DNA of 64,000 nucleotides, from assembly GCA_014284505.1 (NCBI GenBank), contig JAAFYY010000001.1:8357845-8421844 (forward strand), given 5' to 3'. Below are positions 1 to 11,464 of the stretch, in pieces. The notes under the pieces were generated by a model that worked only from the letters and a program-made list of their open reading frames with translations, had not been told where the DNA came from and searched no databases. The position numbers and the translations under genes were made by a program. This stretch comes from Streptacidiphilus sp. 4-A2 (GTDB lineage: Bacteria; Actinomycetota; Actinomycetes; Streptomycetales; Streptomycetaceae). Each line of letters opens with the position of its first letter. Positions within the stretch are counted from its first letter, which is position 1.

Positions 1-23
1 TCCGTCGCCTTCGGGAGCCCGGC

Positions 24-1024
24 ATGGCCTTCAATCTGCGGAATCGCACTTCCTCAAGGAGCTGGACTTCACCGCCCAGGAGTTCCGCTTCCTGCTCGAC
101 CTGTCGGCGCAGCTGAAGGCGGCCAAGTACGCGGGCACCGAGCAGCCCCGGCTCCGCGGCCGGAACATCGCGCTGATCTTCGAGAAGTCCTCCACCCGCA
201 CCCGCTGCGCCTTCGAGGTGGCCGCGGCGGACCAGGGCGCGCACACCACCTATCTGGACCCGAGCGGCTCGCACCTCGGCGGCAAGGAGTCGGTCAAGGA
301 CAGCGCGCGGGTCCTCGGCCGGATGTTCGACGGTATCGAGTACCGGGGGCACGGCCAGCAGATCGTCGAGGAACTGGCCGCGCATGCCGGGGTCCCGGTC
401 TGGAACGGGCTCACCGACGAGTGGCACCCGACCCAGATGCTGGCCGACCTGCTCACTGTCCGCGAGCACTGCCCCAAGCCGCTCGCCGAGGTCGCCCTGG
501 TCTACCTCGGCGACGCCCGCAACAACATGGGCAACTCGCTGCTGGTCACCGGCGCGCTGCTGGGGATGGACATCCGGGTGGTCGCCCCCCGGGAGCTGTG
601 GCCCACCGCCGAGGTCCAGGCACAGGCGCGGGCCCTGGCCGAGCACAGCGGCGCGCGGATCACGGTCACCGAGGACGTCGCGGCCGGGGTCCAGGGTGCG
701 GACTTCCTCTACACCGATGTCTGGGTGTCCATGGGCGAGCCCAAGGAGGTCTGGGCCGAGCGGATCAAGCTGCTGCTGCCGTACCAGGTGTCCATGGAAA
801 CGGTCCGGGCCACCGGCAATCCGGCGGTGAAGTTCCTGCACTGCCTCCCGGCCTTCCACGACCTGGGCACCGAGGTGGCCCGGCAGCTGCACGCCGACAC
901 CGGGCTGACCGAACTGGAGGTCACCGACGAGCTCTTCGAGTCGCCGCACTCGGTGGTCTTCGACCAGGCCGAGAACCGGCTGCACACCATCAAGGCGGTC
1001 ATGGTGGCGACCCTCGGCGACTGA
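24..1024 (+). CDS. argF: Ornithine carbamoyltransferase (frameshift near start)
   Basis: Makes citrulline from ornithine and carbamoyl phosphate in cytosolic arginine biosynthesis. The carbamoyl-phosphate loop S-T-R-T-R is near residue 57 and the H-C-L-P ornithine-site motif near residue 272. The corrected length of about 333 residues is normal for the family. ATG at 24 opens M-A-F-N-L-R-N-R, then the frame is lost at about 47, where one C seems missing; adding it gives R-N-R-H-F-L-K-E-L, continuous with the rest. Only 23 bases precede the start, so no promoter is visible. A catabolic ArcB role cannot be excluded, since no other arg or arc gene lies in the window. Confidence 0.93.
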
Positions 1025-1038
1025 TCCGCGGACCCCGC

Positions 1039-1065
1039 CCCGCCCGCGTCGCTGATGCGGGCGGG
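1039..1065 (+). terminator. Hairpin terminator after argF
   Basis: Perfect 9-bp arms CCCGCCCGC and GCGGGCGGG with a 9-base loop, 15 bases after the argF stop. There is no T-run, as is usual for high-GC actinobacteria. Confidence 0.6.
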
Positions 1066-1078
1066 ATGCACTATGGTT

Positions 1079-1094
1079 ATCTCGACGTCAAGAT
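1079..1094. promoter_or_regulatory. Imperfect palindrome upstream of acnA
   Basis: ATCTCGACGTCAAGAT is a 16-bp palindrome with one mismatched pair, 70 bp before the acnA start. Its size and symmetry suit a dimeric regulator of the TCA-cycle gene. The regulator is not identifiable from the window. Confidence 0.4.
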
Positions 1095-1164
1095 ATCCTC
1101 GGCATGGTCGCGTGGGTGCGCGCCGTCCAGAGACTGTGCGCATGGAAAGATTAGGGAGACAGTC

Positions 1165-3872
<2,708 letters not shown>

Positions 3873-3895
3873 CTGATCGCGAAGCACAAGCAGCC

Positions 3896-3932
3896 GGAAC
3901 GGCCGGTCCCCTTCCGGGGGCCGGCCGTTCCG
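3896..3932. terminator. Bidirectional terminator between acnA and tetR
   Basis: Inverted repeat GGAACGGCCGG / CCGGCCGTTCC with a short C/G-rich inner part. It lies between convergent acnA and the tetR gene and could serve both. Confidence 0.65.
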
Positions 3933-3951
3933 GCGTTTCGCCGGCCCCGAT

Positions 3952-4609
3952 TCAGGCCAGATAGCGGCGCAGCAGCCGCTTGCACTCCGAGATCAGCACC
4001 GGGTCGCCCTCGGGGTCGGTGCGGAAGGCCAGCCGCAGCACCGCGTCCGCGCACTCCAGGGCGACCCGCAGGGCCAGCCGGGGGTTGCTGTGCGGGTCGT
4101 CGCCGCCTTCCGGGGCCTGGGTGCCGACGAGCACCTCGCCGATGACCGACCAGAGCCGGTCGGCGGCGACGGTGTTGTTCTCCCGGTCGGCCGTCCAGCA
4201 GGTGCATCCCGCTGGTGTCCTCCACGCCGACGGCGCCGAAGTCGACCACGCCGAAGCCGGGTACCGAGCGGTGCATGGCGACATACTCCTCGACCGCGAG
4301 GTCCACCAGCTCGCCGGTGTGCGCGGGCGGCTCGGCGCTGACGCGCCGGCTCAGCCGTTCGGCGTAGTGCTCCAGATTGCGTTCGGCCAGCGCCCCGAGC
4401 AGGCCCTCCACGCCGGGGAAGAACTGGTAGAGGGTACCGATGGGCACCTCCGCCCGGCGGGCCACCTCCTTGGTGGTGAGGCCGGTGTAGCCGACCTCGT
4501 CCAGCAGTTCCGCGCAGGCGTCGAGGATCCGGCCGAAGCGCTCCAGGCTGCGTCGCTGGACCGGACGGCGGCGGACGGCGGAGCCCGGCACGGGGGCGGG
4601 AGTCGGCAT
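3952..4609 (-). CDS. TetR-family regulator (one frameshift)
   Basis: The N-terminal helix-turn-helix reads A-E-L-L-D-E-V-G-Y-T-G-L-T-T-K-E-V-A, followed by V-P-I-G-T-L-Y-Q-F-F-P, the canonical TetR recognition helix (residues about 25-70). The C-terminal ligand domain is interrupted near 4185-4195, where the frame shifts between L-L-D-G and R-E-N-N-T-V. The corrected protein is about 219 residues. ATG at 4609 is chosen because the open frame upstream of it has no domain or ribosome site. It is divergent from the beta-glucosidase with a 104-bp intergenic region, so it probably controls that gene, itself, or both. Confidence 0.85.
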
Positions 4610-4660
4610 GGATCCACTCTGCCGGATCGGGGGTGGCATTGGCGAGCAGATAACGCGAGT

Positions 4661-4669
4661 ATGACTCAT
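4661..4669. promoter_or_regulatory. Short palindrome between tetR and beta-glucosidase gene
   Basis: ATGACTCAT, a 9-bp palindrome in an AT-rich patch of the divergent intergenic region. It could be part of the TetR operator. It is too short to be convincing alone. Confidence 0.25.
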
Positions 4670-4713
4670 GTTTATAGGACCCATTGGACCTGATGGACAG
4701 GAGTCACCCGCCC

Positions 4714-6233
4714 ATGCCTTCTGCGTCGCCCAAGTCATCCAGATCACAGGACTTGCCCAAGCAACTCCAGGCACAGGGATCATCCGACTCATCCCAAAGC
4801 ACTGATCCAGTCGGATCAGCCGACGGATACCGGCTTCCGGTCGGGTTCCGCTGGGGGGTGGCCACCTCCGCCTACCAGATCGAGGGCGGGGCGGCCGAGG
4901 ACGGCAAGGGGCCGTCCATCTGGGACACCTTCACCGCCCGGCCCGGCGTGGTCCGTGACGGCCGGAGCGGCGGCACCGCCTGCGACCACTACCACCGCCA
5001 TGCCGGGGATGTGGCGCTGATGCGCGGCCTGGGCCTGGACGCCTACCGCTTCTCGGTCTCCTGGCCGCGGGTGCAGCCCGGTGGCGCGGGCCCGGTCAAC
5101 GGCGCGGGCCTGGACTTCTACGACCGGCTGGTGGACGAGCTGCTCGCGGCGGGATCGTGCCCACCCCGACGCTGTTCCACTGGGACCTGCCGCAGGCCCT
5201 GGAGGATGCCGGTGGCTGGCTGAACCGGGACACCGCCCACCGCTTCGGCGAGTACGCGGGCATCGTCGCCGACCGGCTCGGGGACCGGGTCGGCAGCTGG
5301 ATCACGCTCAATGAGCCGGTGGTGCACATGGTCTACGGCTACGCCTTCGGGATCCACGCGCCCGGCCGGACGCTGATGCTGGGGGCGCTGCCGACCGCGC
5401 ACCACCAGCTGCTCGGCCACGGACTGGCGGTGGCGGCGCTGCGGGCCCGGGGCGCGGGCGAGGTGCTGGTGGCCAACAACCACAGCCCGGTCCGGCTCGC
5501 GGCCGACAGCAACAGCACCGACAGCAACGGCACCGACAGCGAGGGCAGCGACAGGAAGGGCACCGAGGCGGACCGGGCGGCCGCCGAGGCGTACGACATC
5601 CTGCACAACCGGCTGTTCGCCGACCCGCTGCTGCTCGGCCGCTACCCGGACCTGTCGGCCTTCGGCCTGCCCGACCCGGACTGGGGCGGTCTGGTCCGCG
5701 AGGGCGACCTGCGGACGATCTCCGCGCCGCTGGACGCGCTGGGGGTGAACTACTACAACCCGAGCTGGATCGCCGCCCCGGCTGAGGGCTCGGAGCTGCC
5801 GTTCACCATCGCCGAGCCGCCCGAGGGGCGCTACCGGCGCACCGCCTTCGGCTGGCCGGTGGTCCCCGACGGGCTGACCGAGCTGCTGCTGCGGTTCAAG
5901 GAGCGCTACGGCGTCGCCCTGCCGCCGCTGCTGATCACCGAGAACGGCTGTTCGCTGGCGGACGACGGCCCGGTGGGCGGGGCCGCGCCGGTGGATCAGG
6001 AGCGGATCGACTATCTGCGCGGCCATATCGACGCGGTCGGGGCCGCGGTCGCCCGCGGTGTGGATGTCCGGGGCTACTTCACCTGGTCGCTGCTGGACAA
6101 CTTCGAGTGGGCCGAGGGCTACCAGCAGCGCTTCGGCCTGGTCCACGTCGACTTCGACACCCAGGTGCGCACCCCCAGGGCCTCCTACGGGTGGTACCGG
6201 GACCGGATCGCCCGCCACCGGGCCGGGCGCTGA
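4714..6233 (+). CDS. GH1 beta-glucosidase (one frameshift)
   Basis: Hydrolyses beta-linked glycosides such as cellobiose in the cytosol; no signal peptide is present. GH1 hallmarks are present: F-R-W-G-V-A-T-S-A-Y-Q-I-E-G at the N-terminus, acid/base glutamate in W-I-T-L-N-E-P, nucleophile in L-L-I-T-E-N-G, and C-terminal W-S-L-L-D-N-F-E-W. One G is missing at about 5151 (L-A-A-G-I-V-P-T-P). Corrected length is about 506 residues. ATG at 4714 follows GGAG by 13 bases; ATG at 4693 is an alternative. A hydrophilic insert of four five-residue repeats (residues about 267-286) is unusual for GH1. Neighbouring ROK and xylFGH genes suggest a plant-sugar utilisation block. Confidence 0.93.
5511..5570 (+). 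repeat. In-gene 15-bp repeat array (4 units)
   Basis: Four 15-bp units related to AACGGCACCGACAGC encode N-S-T-D-S, N-G-T-D-S, E-G-S-D-R and K-G-T-E-A inside the beta-glucosidase. The segment lies between conserved GH1 blocks, probably in a surface loop. Confidence 0.85.
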
Positions 6234-6417
6234 CCCCGGAACCCCGCCTGCTTCATCCCGATTTGCGGCATAGGTTTGGCAACGATCGCCGTTCAGCCTT
6301 GACGGGAGATAACACCATTGGCTGAGCTTAGGGTTCATTAGTTGTAGCTGGACTCCGCCGCAAGGACGCGGCAGGACCCTGGTCGCCGTCGAGTTGCCGG
6401 GTTCGGGAGGGTGGAAC

Positions 6418-7574
6418 ATGTCCGTGGATACGCCGGGATCGCAGTCTTCGCTGCATCGGGCCAACCTGGAACGAGTGCTGAGGGCTGTCCGGATGGCCGG
6501 CTCGCTGACGCAGGCCGAGATCGCCCGGAGCACCGGCCTGTCGGCCGCGACGGTGTCCAATATCGTCCGCGAGCTGAAGGACGCGGGGACCGTCGTGGTC
6601 ACCCCGACCTCCTCCGGCGGGCGGCGGGCACGCAGCGTGTCGCTGAGCGCGGACGCCGGGATCGTGGTGGGCGTCGACTTCGGACACTCCCATCTCCGGG
6701 TGGCCGTGGGGAACCTGGCGCACCGGGTGCTCGCGGAGGAGAGCGAGCCGATCGACACCGACGCCTCCGCCGACCAGGGCTTCGGCCGGGCCGAGCTGCT
6801 GGTGCACCGGCTGCTGGAGCAGACCGGGTTCCGGTCGGAGAAGGTGATCGGGGTGGGCCTGGGCGTGCCCGGCCCGATCGACGGGGAGACCGGGGCGCTC
6901 GGCTCCACCGCGATCCTGCCCGGCTGGACTGGTATCTCCCCTGGTCAGGAGCTTTCCAGCCGCCTGGGCATGCCGGTCTATGTGGACAACGACGCCAACC
7001 TGGGGGCCCTGGGCGAGCTGGTCTGGGGGCCGGGCGGGGACTGTCCGACCTGGCCTACATCAAGGTGGCCAGCGGTGTCGGCGCCGGTCTGGTGATCTCC
7101 GGTCAGATCTACCGGGGCCCGGGCGGTACGGCCGGGGAGATAGGCCACATCACCCTGGACGAGTCGGGGCCGGTCTGCCGTTGCGGCAACCGCGGCTGCC
7201 TGGAGACCTTTGTGGCCGCCCGGCACATCCTGAGCCTGCTCAGCGGCAGTCACGGGGCCGATCTGACGGTCCCCAAGGTGGTCCAGCTGGCCCAGCGCGG
7301 CGACCTCGGCTGCCGCCGGGTGCTGGCCGACGCCGGGCGGCAGATCGGCACCGGTGTGGCCAACCTCTGCAACCTGCTGAACCCCCGTCGGGTGATCCTC
7401 GGTGGCGACCTGGCCGAGGCCGGTGACCTGGTGCTCGACCCGATCCGGGAGTCCGTGGCCCGGTACGCCATCCCCAGCGCCGCCAGGCAGCTCTCGGTGG
7501 TCCCGGGGACCCTCGGCGGCCGGGCCGAGGTTCTTGGAGCCTTGCTTGGCGCTGGTGATGTCCGAGATGAGTGA
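6418..7574 (+). CDS. ROK-family transcriptional regulator (one frameshift)
   Basis: The N-terminal winged helix is L-T-Q-A-E-I-A-R-S-T-G-L-S-A-A-T-V-S-N-I-V (residues about 28-50). A ROK kinase-like fold follows, with V-G-V-D-F-G-H-S near residue 85 and the zinc motif C-R-C-G-N-R-G-C-L-E near residue 258. A missing C at about 7035 breaks the frame after L-V-W-G-P-G. Corrected length is about 385 residues. ATG at 6418 follows GGGAGG. In Streptomyces a ROK regulator (Rok7B7) adjoins xylFGH and controls xylose uptake and carbon repression. The same order here supports that role, although the ligand is not shown by the sequence. Confidence 0.9.
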
Positions 7575-7713
7575 CTCTGGGGCGTTGCCCGCCACCGAGG
7601 GTAGGGAATCCGGCCGTTCGGTTGCGGTCATGCCTTCAGGAAGATAACGAATGGGTTCGGATTGGCGTCAGAGCGGATTTACTTATTGACGCCATACTCG
7701 TTCGAAGGGTTGA

Positions 7714-7756
7714 CTCCCTGACACCTCGGTCGCAAAGTAGCGACCGCGTCAGGGAG
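7714..7756 (+). promoter_or_regulatory. Leader hairpin burying the xylF ribosome site
   Basis: Two nested perfect stems: CTCCCTGAC (7714-7722) pairs with GTCAGGGAG (7748-7756), and CGGTCGC (7727-7733) with GCGACCG (7740-7746). The outer 3' arm contains the AGGGAGG ribosome site, 10 bases before the xylF ATG. The structure could lower translation, act as an operator for the ROK protein, or both. Confidence 0.6.
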
Positions 7757-7767
7757 GCACCCCAAAG

Positions 7768-8892
7768 ATGAACACAACTCTCCGCCGCACTGTCATCGCC
7801 ACCGCTGCAGTCTCCATGGCTCTCGGCATGGCGGCCTGTGGCAAGGCCGGCTCTTCGTCTTCTTCCTCGTCTGCGTCCAGCTCTTCCAGCACCGGGGCCA
7901 GCACCTCTGCTTCCGGCGCCATCGGGCTGCTGCTCCCCGACAACGTCACCGCCCGTTACGCCGCCTTCGACAAGCCGCAGATCACCGCCGAGATCAAGAC
8001 CCTCTGCTCGGCCTGCACCGTCGACTACGCGAACGCCGCCGGCAGCGCCGCCACCCAGGCGCAGCAGATGTCCACCATGGTCGCCAACGGGGACAAGGTG
8101 ATCATCCTGGACGCCGAGGACGGCGCGGGCATCAAGTCCACTGTCGAGGCCGCTGTCGCCAAGGGCGTCAAGGTCGTGGCGTACGACCGCCTCGCCGAGG
8201 GCCCGGTCTCGGCCTACGTGTCCTACGACAACGAGAAGGTCGGAGAGCTCCAGGGTGCCGCCCTGCTCACCGCGCTCGGCGCCAAGGCCACCCCCTCCAC
8301 CAAGATCGTCGAGATCGACGGCGCCGCCTCCGACCCGAACGCCGCGCAGTTCAAGGCCGGCTTCCAGGAAGCCGTCAAGGGCAAGATCGACATCGCCTAC
8401 GACCAGAGCGGCAACTGGGACGCCCCCACGGCCAACCAGGAGACCACCGCGGCCATCCAGCAGCTGGGCAAGGCCAACGTCGCCGCCGTCTACTCGGCCA
8501 ACGACGGCATGGCCGCCGGTGTCGCCGCCGCCCTCAAGGGCGCGGGCCTCTCCGGCATCCCGCTGACCGGCCAGGACGCCCAGATCGACGGCGTCCAGCG
8601 GATCCTCGCCGGCACCCAGTACGTCACCATCTACAAGGCGCCGACCCCGGAGGCCCAGGCCGCCGCGAAGCTGGCCGTGGCGCTGCTCCAGGGCAGCCCC
8701 GCGGTGAACACCATCGCCACCGGCACTCAGACCAGCCTGTCGGGCAACACCGTCCCGTCGCTGCTGCTGACCCCGATCGCGGTGACCAAGGCGAACGTCG
8801 AGTCCGTGATCGTCAAGGGCGACCTGTACCCCGCCTCGCAGATCTGCACCGCGGAGTTCGCCAGCTACTGCGCCGCTGACGGCATCAAGTAG
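7768..8892 (+). CDS. xylF: Xylose-type ABC transporter substrate-binding lipoprotein
   Basis: Extracellular sugar-binding protein tethered by lipid. The signal sequence M-N-T-T-L-R-R-T ends in lipobox G-M-A-A-C, with Cys about residue 25, followed by a serine-rich linker. The periplasmic-binding-protein type I fold follows, with D-N-V-T-A-R-Y, Y-D-R-L-A-E-G-P-V and V-Y-S-A-N-D-G-M-A-A-G, as in XylF proteins. The gene is intact at 374 residues. It is first in xylFGH, with a leader hairpin before it and a strong hairpin after it that may set its higher expression relative to xylGH. Substrate D-xylose is inferred from family and neighbours. Confidence 0.9.
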   Translation: MNTTLRRTVIATAAVSMALGMAACGKAGSSSSSSSASSSSSTGASTSASGAIGLLLPDNVTARYAAFDKPQITAEIKTLCSACTVDYANAAGSAATQAQQMSTMVANGDKVIILDAEDGAGIKSTVEAAVAKGVKVVAYDRLAEGPVSAYVSYDNEKVGELQGAALLTALGAKATPSTKIVEIDGAASDPNAAQFKAGFQEAVKGKIDIAYDQSGNWDAPTANQETTAAIQQLGKANVAAVYSANDGMAAGVAAALKGAGLSGIPLTGQDAQIDGVQRILAGTQYVTIYKAPTPEAQAAAKLAVALLQGSPAVNTIATGTQTSLSGNTVPSLLLTPIAVTKANVESVIVKGDLYPASQICTAEFASYCAADGIK

Positions 8893-8941
8893 GTCGACCG
8901 CAGCGAAGCGGTCGGCCCGGATCTCCGGCAGCAACAAGCAT

Positions 8942-8970
8942 CGCCCCGCGCGGGAACACCGCGCGGGGCG
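8942..8970 (+). terminator. Strong hairpin between xylF and xylG
   Basis: Perfect 12-bp arms CGCCCCGCGCGG and CCGCGCGGGGCG with a 5-base loop. It probably attenuates readthrough or stabilises the xylF transcript end. Confidence 0.7.
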
Positions 8971-9145
8971 CAGCGCGGATCCGTTCGCAATGGCACGATG
9001 ATATGACCATGCGTCAGTTTTAGATGCCCAGGGCAGGTCAGCCACCGTCCCGGGCGGCATTTCCCTAGCTCTTCGCACGACAACTGCGCCTGGGACGGCG
9101 CGGCAACCCACCCGAGGCACCGGGTGGTCAAAGGAGTTGGTTCAC

Positions 9146-9925
9146 GTGACAAGCGCACCCGTACTGGCGTTGCGCGGGGTCTCCAAGCGGTTCGGCGCCG
9201 TGCAGGCCCTGACGGACGTCGACCTCGAGGTCCACGCCGGTGAGGTGGTCGCCCTGGTCGGCGACAACGGCGCCGGCAAGTCGACCCTGGTCAAGACCAT
9301 CGCCGGGGTTCACCCCATCGACGACGGCGCGATCGAGTGGGAGGGCAAGCAGGTCGGCATCAACCGGCCGCAGGACGCCCAGCACCTGGGTGTCGCCACC
9401 GTCTACCAGGACCTCGCGCTCTGCGACAACCTCGACGTGGTCGGCAACCTCTACCTCGGCCGCGAGCTGCGCCGCTTCGGAACCCTGGACGAGGTGTCCA
9501 TGGAGAAGAAGGCCCGCGAACTGCTCAGCACGCTGTCCATCCGCATCCCCAGCGTCCGGATCCCGATCGCCGGCCTGTCCGGCGGTCAGCGCCAGGTCGT
9601 GGCCATCGCCCGCGCGCTGATCGGCGACCCCAAGATCGTCATCCTGGACGAGCCCACCGCCGCCCTCGGCGTGGAGCAGACCGCCCAGGTCCTGGACCTG
9701 GTCGAGCGCCTGCGCGAGCGCGGCCTCGGGGTCATCCTGATCAGCCACAACATGGCCGACGTGAAGGCCGTCGCGGACACCGTCGCGGTGCTGCGACTGG
9801 GCCGCAACAACGGCGTGTTCCCCGCGCGGGAGACCACCCACGAAGACATCATCGCCGCGATCACCGGTGCCACCGACAACGCGGTGACCCGGCGCAAGGC
9901 GCGCACGGCGGAGGCAACCAAGTGA
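9146..9925 (+). CDS. xylG: Xylose-type ABC transporter ATPase, single-domain
   Basis: Energises sugar uptake at the inner face of the membrane. Walker A G-D-N-G-A-G-K-S-T (near residue 41), signature L-S-G-G-Q-R-Q, Walker B V-I-L-D-E-P-T and switch H (I-S-H-N-M-A) are all intact. At 259 residues it carries one nucleotide-binding domain, unlike the two-domain E. coli XylG, so it should act as a homodimer. GTG at 9146 is 9 bases after AAAGGAG. The stop overlaps the next start (GTGA). Confidence 0.92.
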   Translation: MTSAPVLALRGVSKRFGAVQALTDVDLEVHAGEVVALVGDNGAGKSTLVKTIAGVHPIDDGAIEWEGKQVGINRPQDAQHLGVATVYQDLALCDNLDVVGNLYLGRELRRFGTLDEVSMEKKARELLSTLSIRIPSVRIPIAGLSGGQRQVVAIARALIGDPKIVILDEPTAALGVEQTAQVLDLVERLRERGLGVILISHNMADVKAVADTVAVLRLGRNNGVFPARETTHEDIIAAITGATDNAVTRRKARTAEATK

Positions 9926-11218
9926 GCGACACCGGCAACGACACCATCACCACCCCGACGCCGAGCCCGCGCCGCAGGCCCCGTCCGGCGCCGTGGACCC
10001 CCGCCTGCTCGTCCGCGAGGAGGGCTTCAAGGGGTACATCAGCGAGTTCAAGCGCAAGGTGCGCGGCGGCGAGCTCGGCTCGCTGCCGGTCATCGGCGGC
10101 CTGATCATCATCTGGATCGTCTTCGGACTCCAGAACAGCAAGTTCCTCCAGCCCGCCAACATCGGCGAGATCAGCTTCTTCCTGGCCGCCACCGGTATGG
10201 CCTCGCTGGGCCTGATCTTCGTGCTGGTCCTCGGCGAGATCGACCTGTCGGTGCTCTCCGTCAGCGGTCTGTCCGCGGCGGTCTTCGGCTGGCTGGCGGT
10301 CATCCACGGCATCAACGCCTGGCTGGCCGTGCTGCTGTCGATCCTCAGCGGCGTCGTCATCGGCGCGCTCCAGGGCTTCTTCTTCGCCAAGATCGGCGTC
10401 CCGGCCTTCGTGGTCACCCTGGCCGGCAACCTCGGCTGGTTCGGCGTGATGCTGTGGCTGCTCGGCAGCGGCAGCGTCGGCGGCAGCATCACCCTGAACG
10501 ACTCCGGCTTCATGCACGACCTGGGCCAGAACTCCTACTTCATGGGCGGTGACATCGCCGGCGGCTACATCCTCGCCGGGCTCGCCGTCGCCGCCATGCT
10601 CGGCGGGTCGCTGCTGGAGCAGCGCCGCCGCCGCGCCGCCGGGGTGCCCTTCCGCCCGACCACCGAGATCGTGCTGCGCACCGCGGCGCTGGCGCTGGTC
10701 TCCTTCGCGGCCGCGTACGAGCTGAACCAGGCCAGCGGTGTGCCCACCGCGTGCTGTTCCTGGCCGCGCTGGTGATCTGCGACTTCGTGCTGCGCCGCAC
10801 CAGCTACGGCCGGAAGATCTTCGCGGTCGGCGGCAGCATCGAGGCCGCCCGCCGCGCCGGTATCAGCGTCCCCGCCATCCGGATCTCGGTGTTCGCGATC
10901 TCCGGCGGCTTCGGCGCCCTCAGTGGTCTGTTCTACGCGGGCTGGAGCTTCAGCGCCCAGGAGAGCGCCGGACAGGGCGCCTGGCTGATGCTGGCCATCG
11001 CGGCCGCCGTCATCGGCGGCACCAGCCTCTTCGGCGGACGCGGCAAGGCCTGGTCGGCGCTGCTCGGCATGCTGGTGATCCAGTCGATCACCACCGGCCT
11101 CCAGCTGCTCGGCCTCCAGTCCGACGTCGAGTACATGATCACGGCCGTGGTGCTGCTCGCCGCAGTCGTCATCGACTCGGTCTCCCGCCGGACCCAGAAG
11201 GCGTCCGGCCGCGGCTGA
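9922..11218 (+). CDS. xylH: Xylose-type ABC transporter permease (two frameshifts)
   Basis: Membrane permease of the sugar transporter (BPD_transp_2 family, about ten hydrophobic segments, including the conserved L-G-E-I-D-L-S-V block near residue 108). GTG at 9922 overlaps the xylG stop by four bases, giving translational coupling. One C is missing at about 9962 (P-E-P-A-P-Q-A-P follows when restored) and one G at about 10750 (P-T-A-V-L-F-L-A). Corrected length is about 432 residues. A hairpin follows the stop. Confidence 0.9.
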
Positions 11219-11221
11219 CCG

Positions 11222-11242
11222 CCGCAGGCGCCCTGCCTGCGG
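11222..11242 (+). terminator. Hairpin after xylH
   Basis: CCGCAGGC and GCCTGCGG arms with a 5-base loop, three bases after the xylH stop. Confidence 0.6.
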
Positions 11243-11338
11243 GGCACAACCGGGCCCCCGGGGCCCGCAACCGGACTGCCGATCCTGGACGGATCTCTTG
11301 AGGGGGAGCTCCGCCCGAGCCGGGTCGGCACGCACAGA

Positions 11339-11372
11339 CTGCCCGGCACCGAACCGCTCCGGTGCCGGGCAG
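11339..11372. terminator. Second hairpin between xylH and dxs
   Basis: Perfect 13-bp arms CTGCCCGGCACCG and CGGTGCCGGGCAG with an 8-base loop. It is placed to isolate dxs from xylFGH transcription. Confidence 0.65.
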
Positions 11373-11412
11373 TCGCGTGCCCGGGCGCGCGCCCGACTAG
11401 ACTCTGGTCCTT

Positions 11413-11442
11413 GGCCCACAAAGCTTCGGTCCACAAAGCTTC
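11413..11442 (+). repeat. 15-bp tandem duplication upstream of dxs
   Basis: GGCCCACAAAGCTTC followed directly by GGTCCACAAAGCTTC, one mismatch, ending 9 bases before the dxs ribosome site. Confidence 0.85.
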
Positions 11443-11464
11443 CGTGTCGACAAAGGAGGAACGG

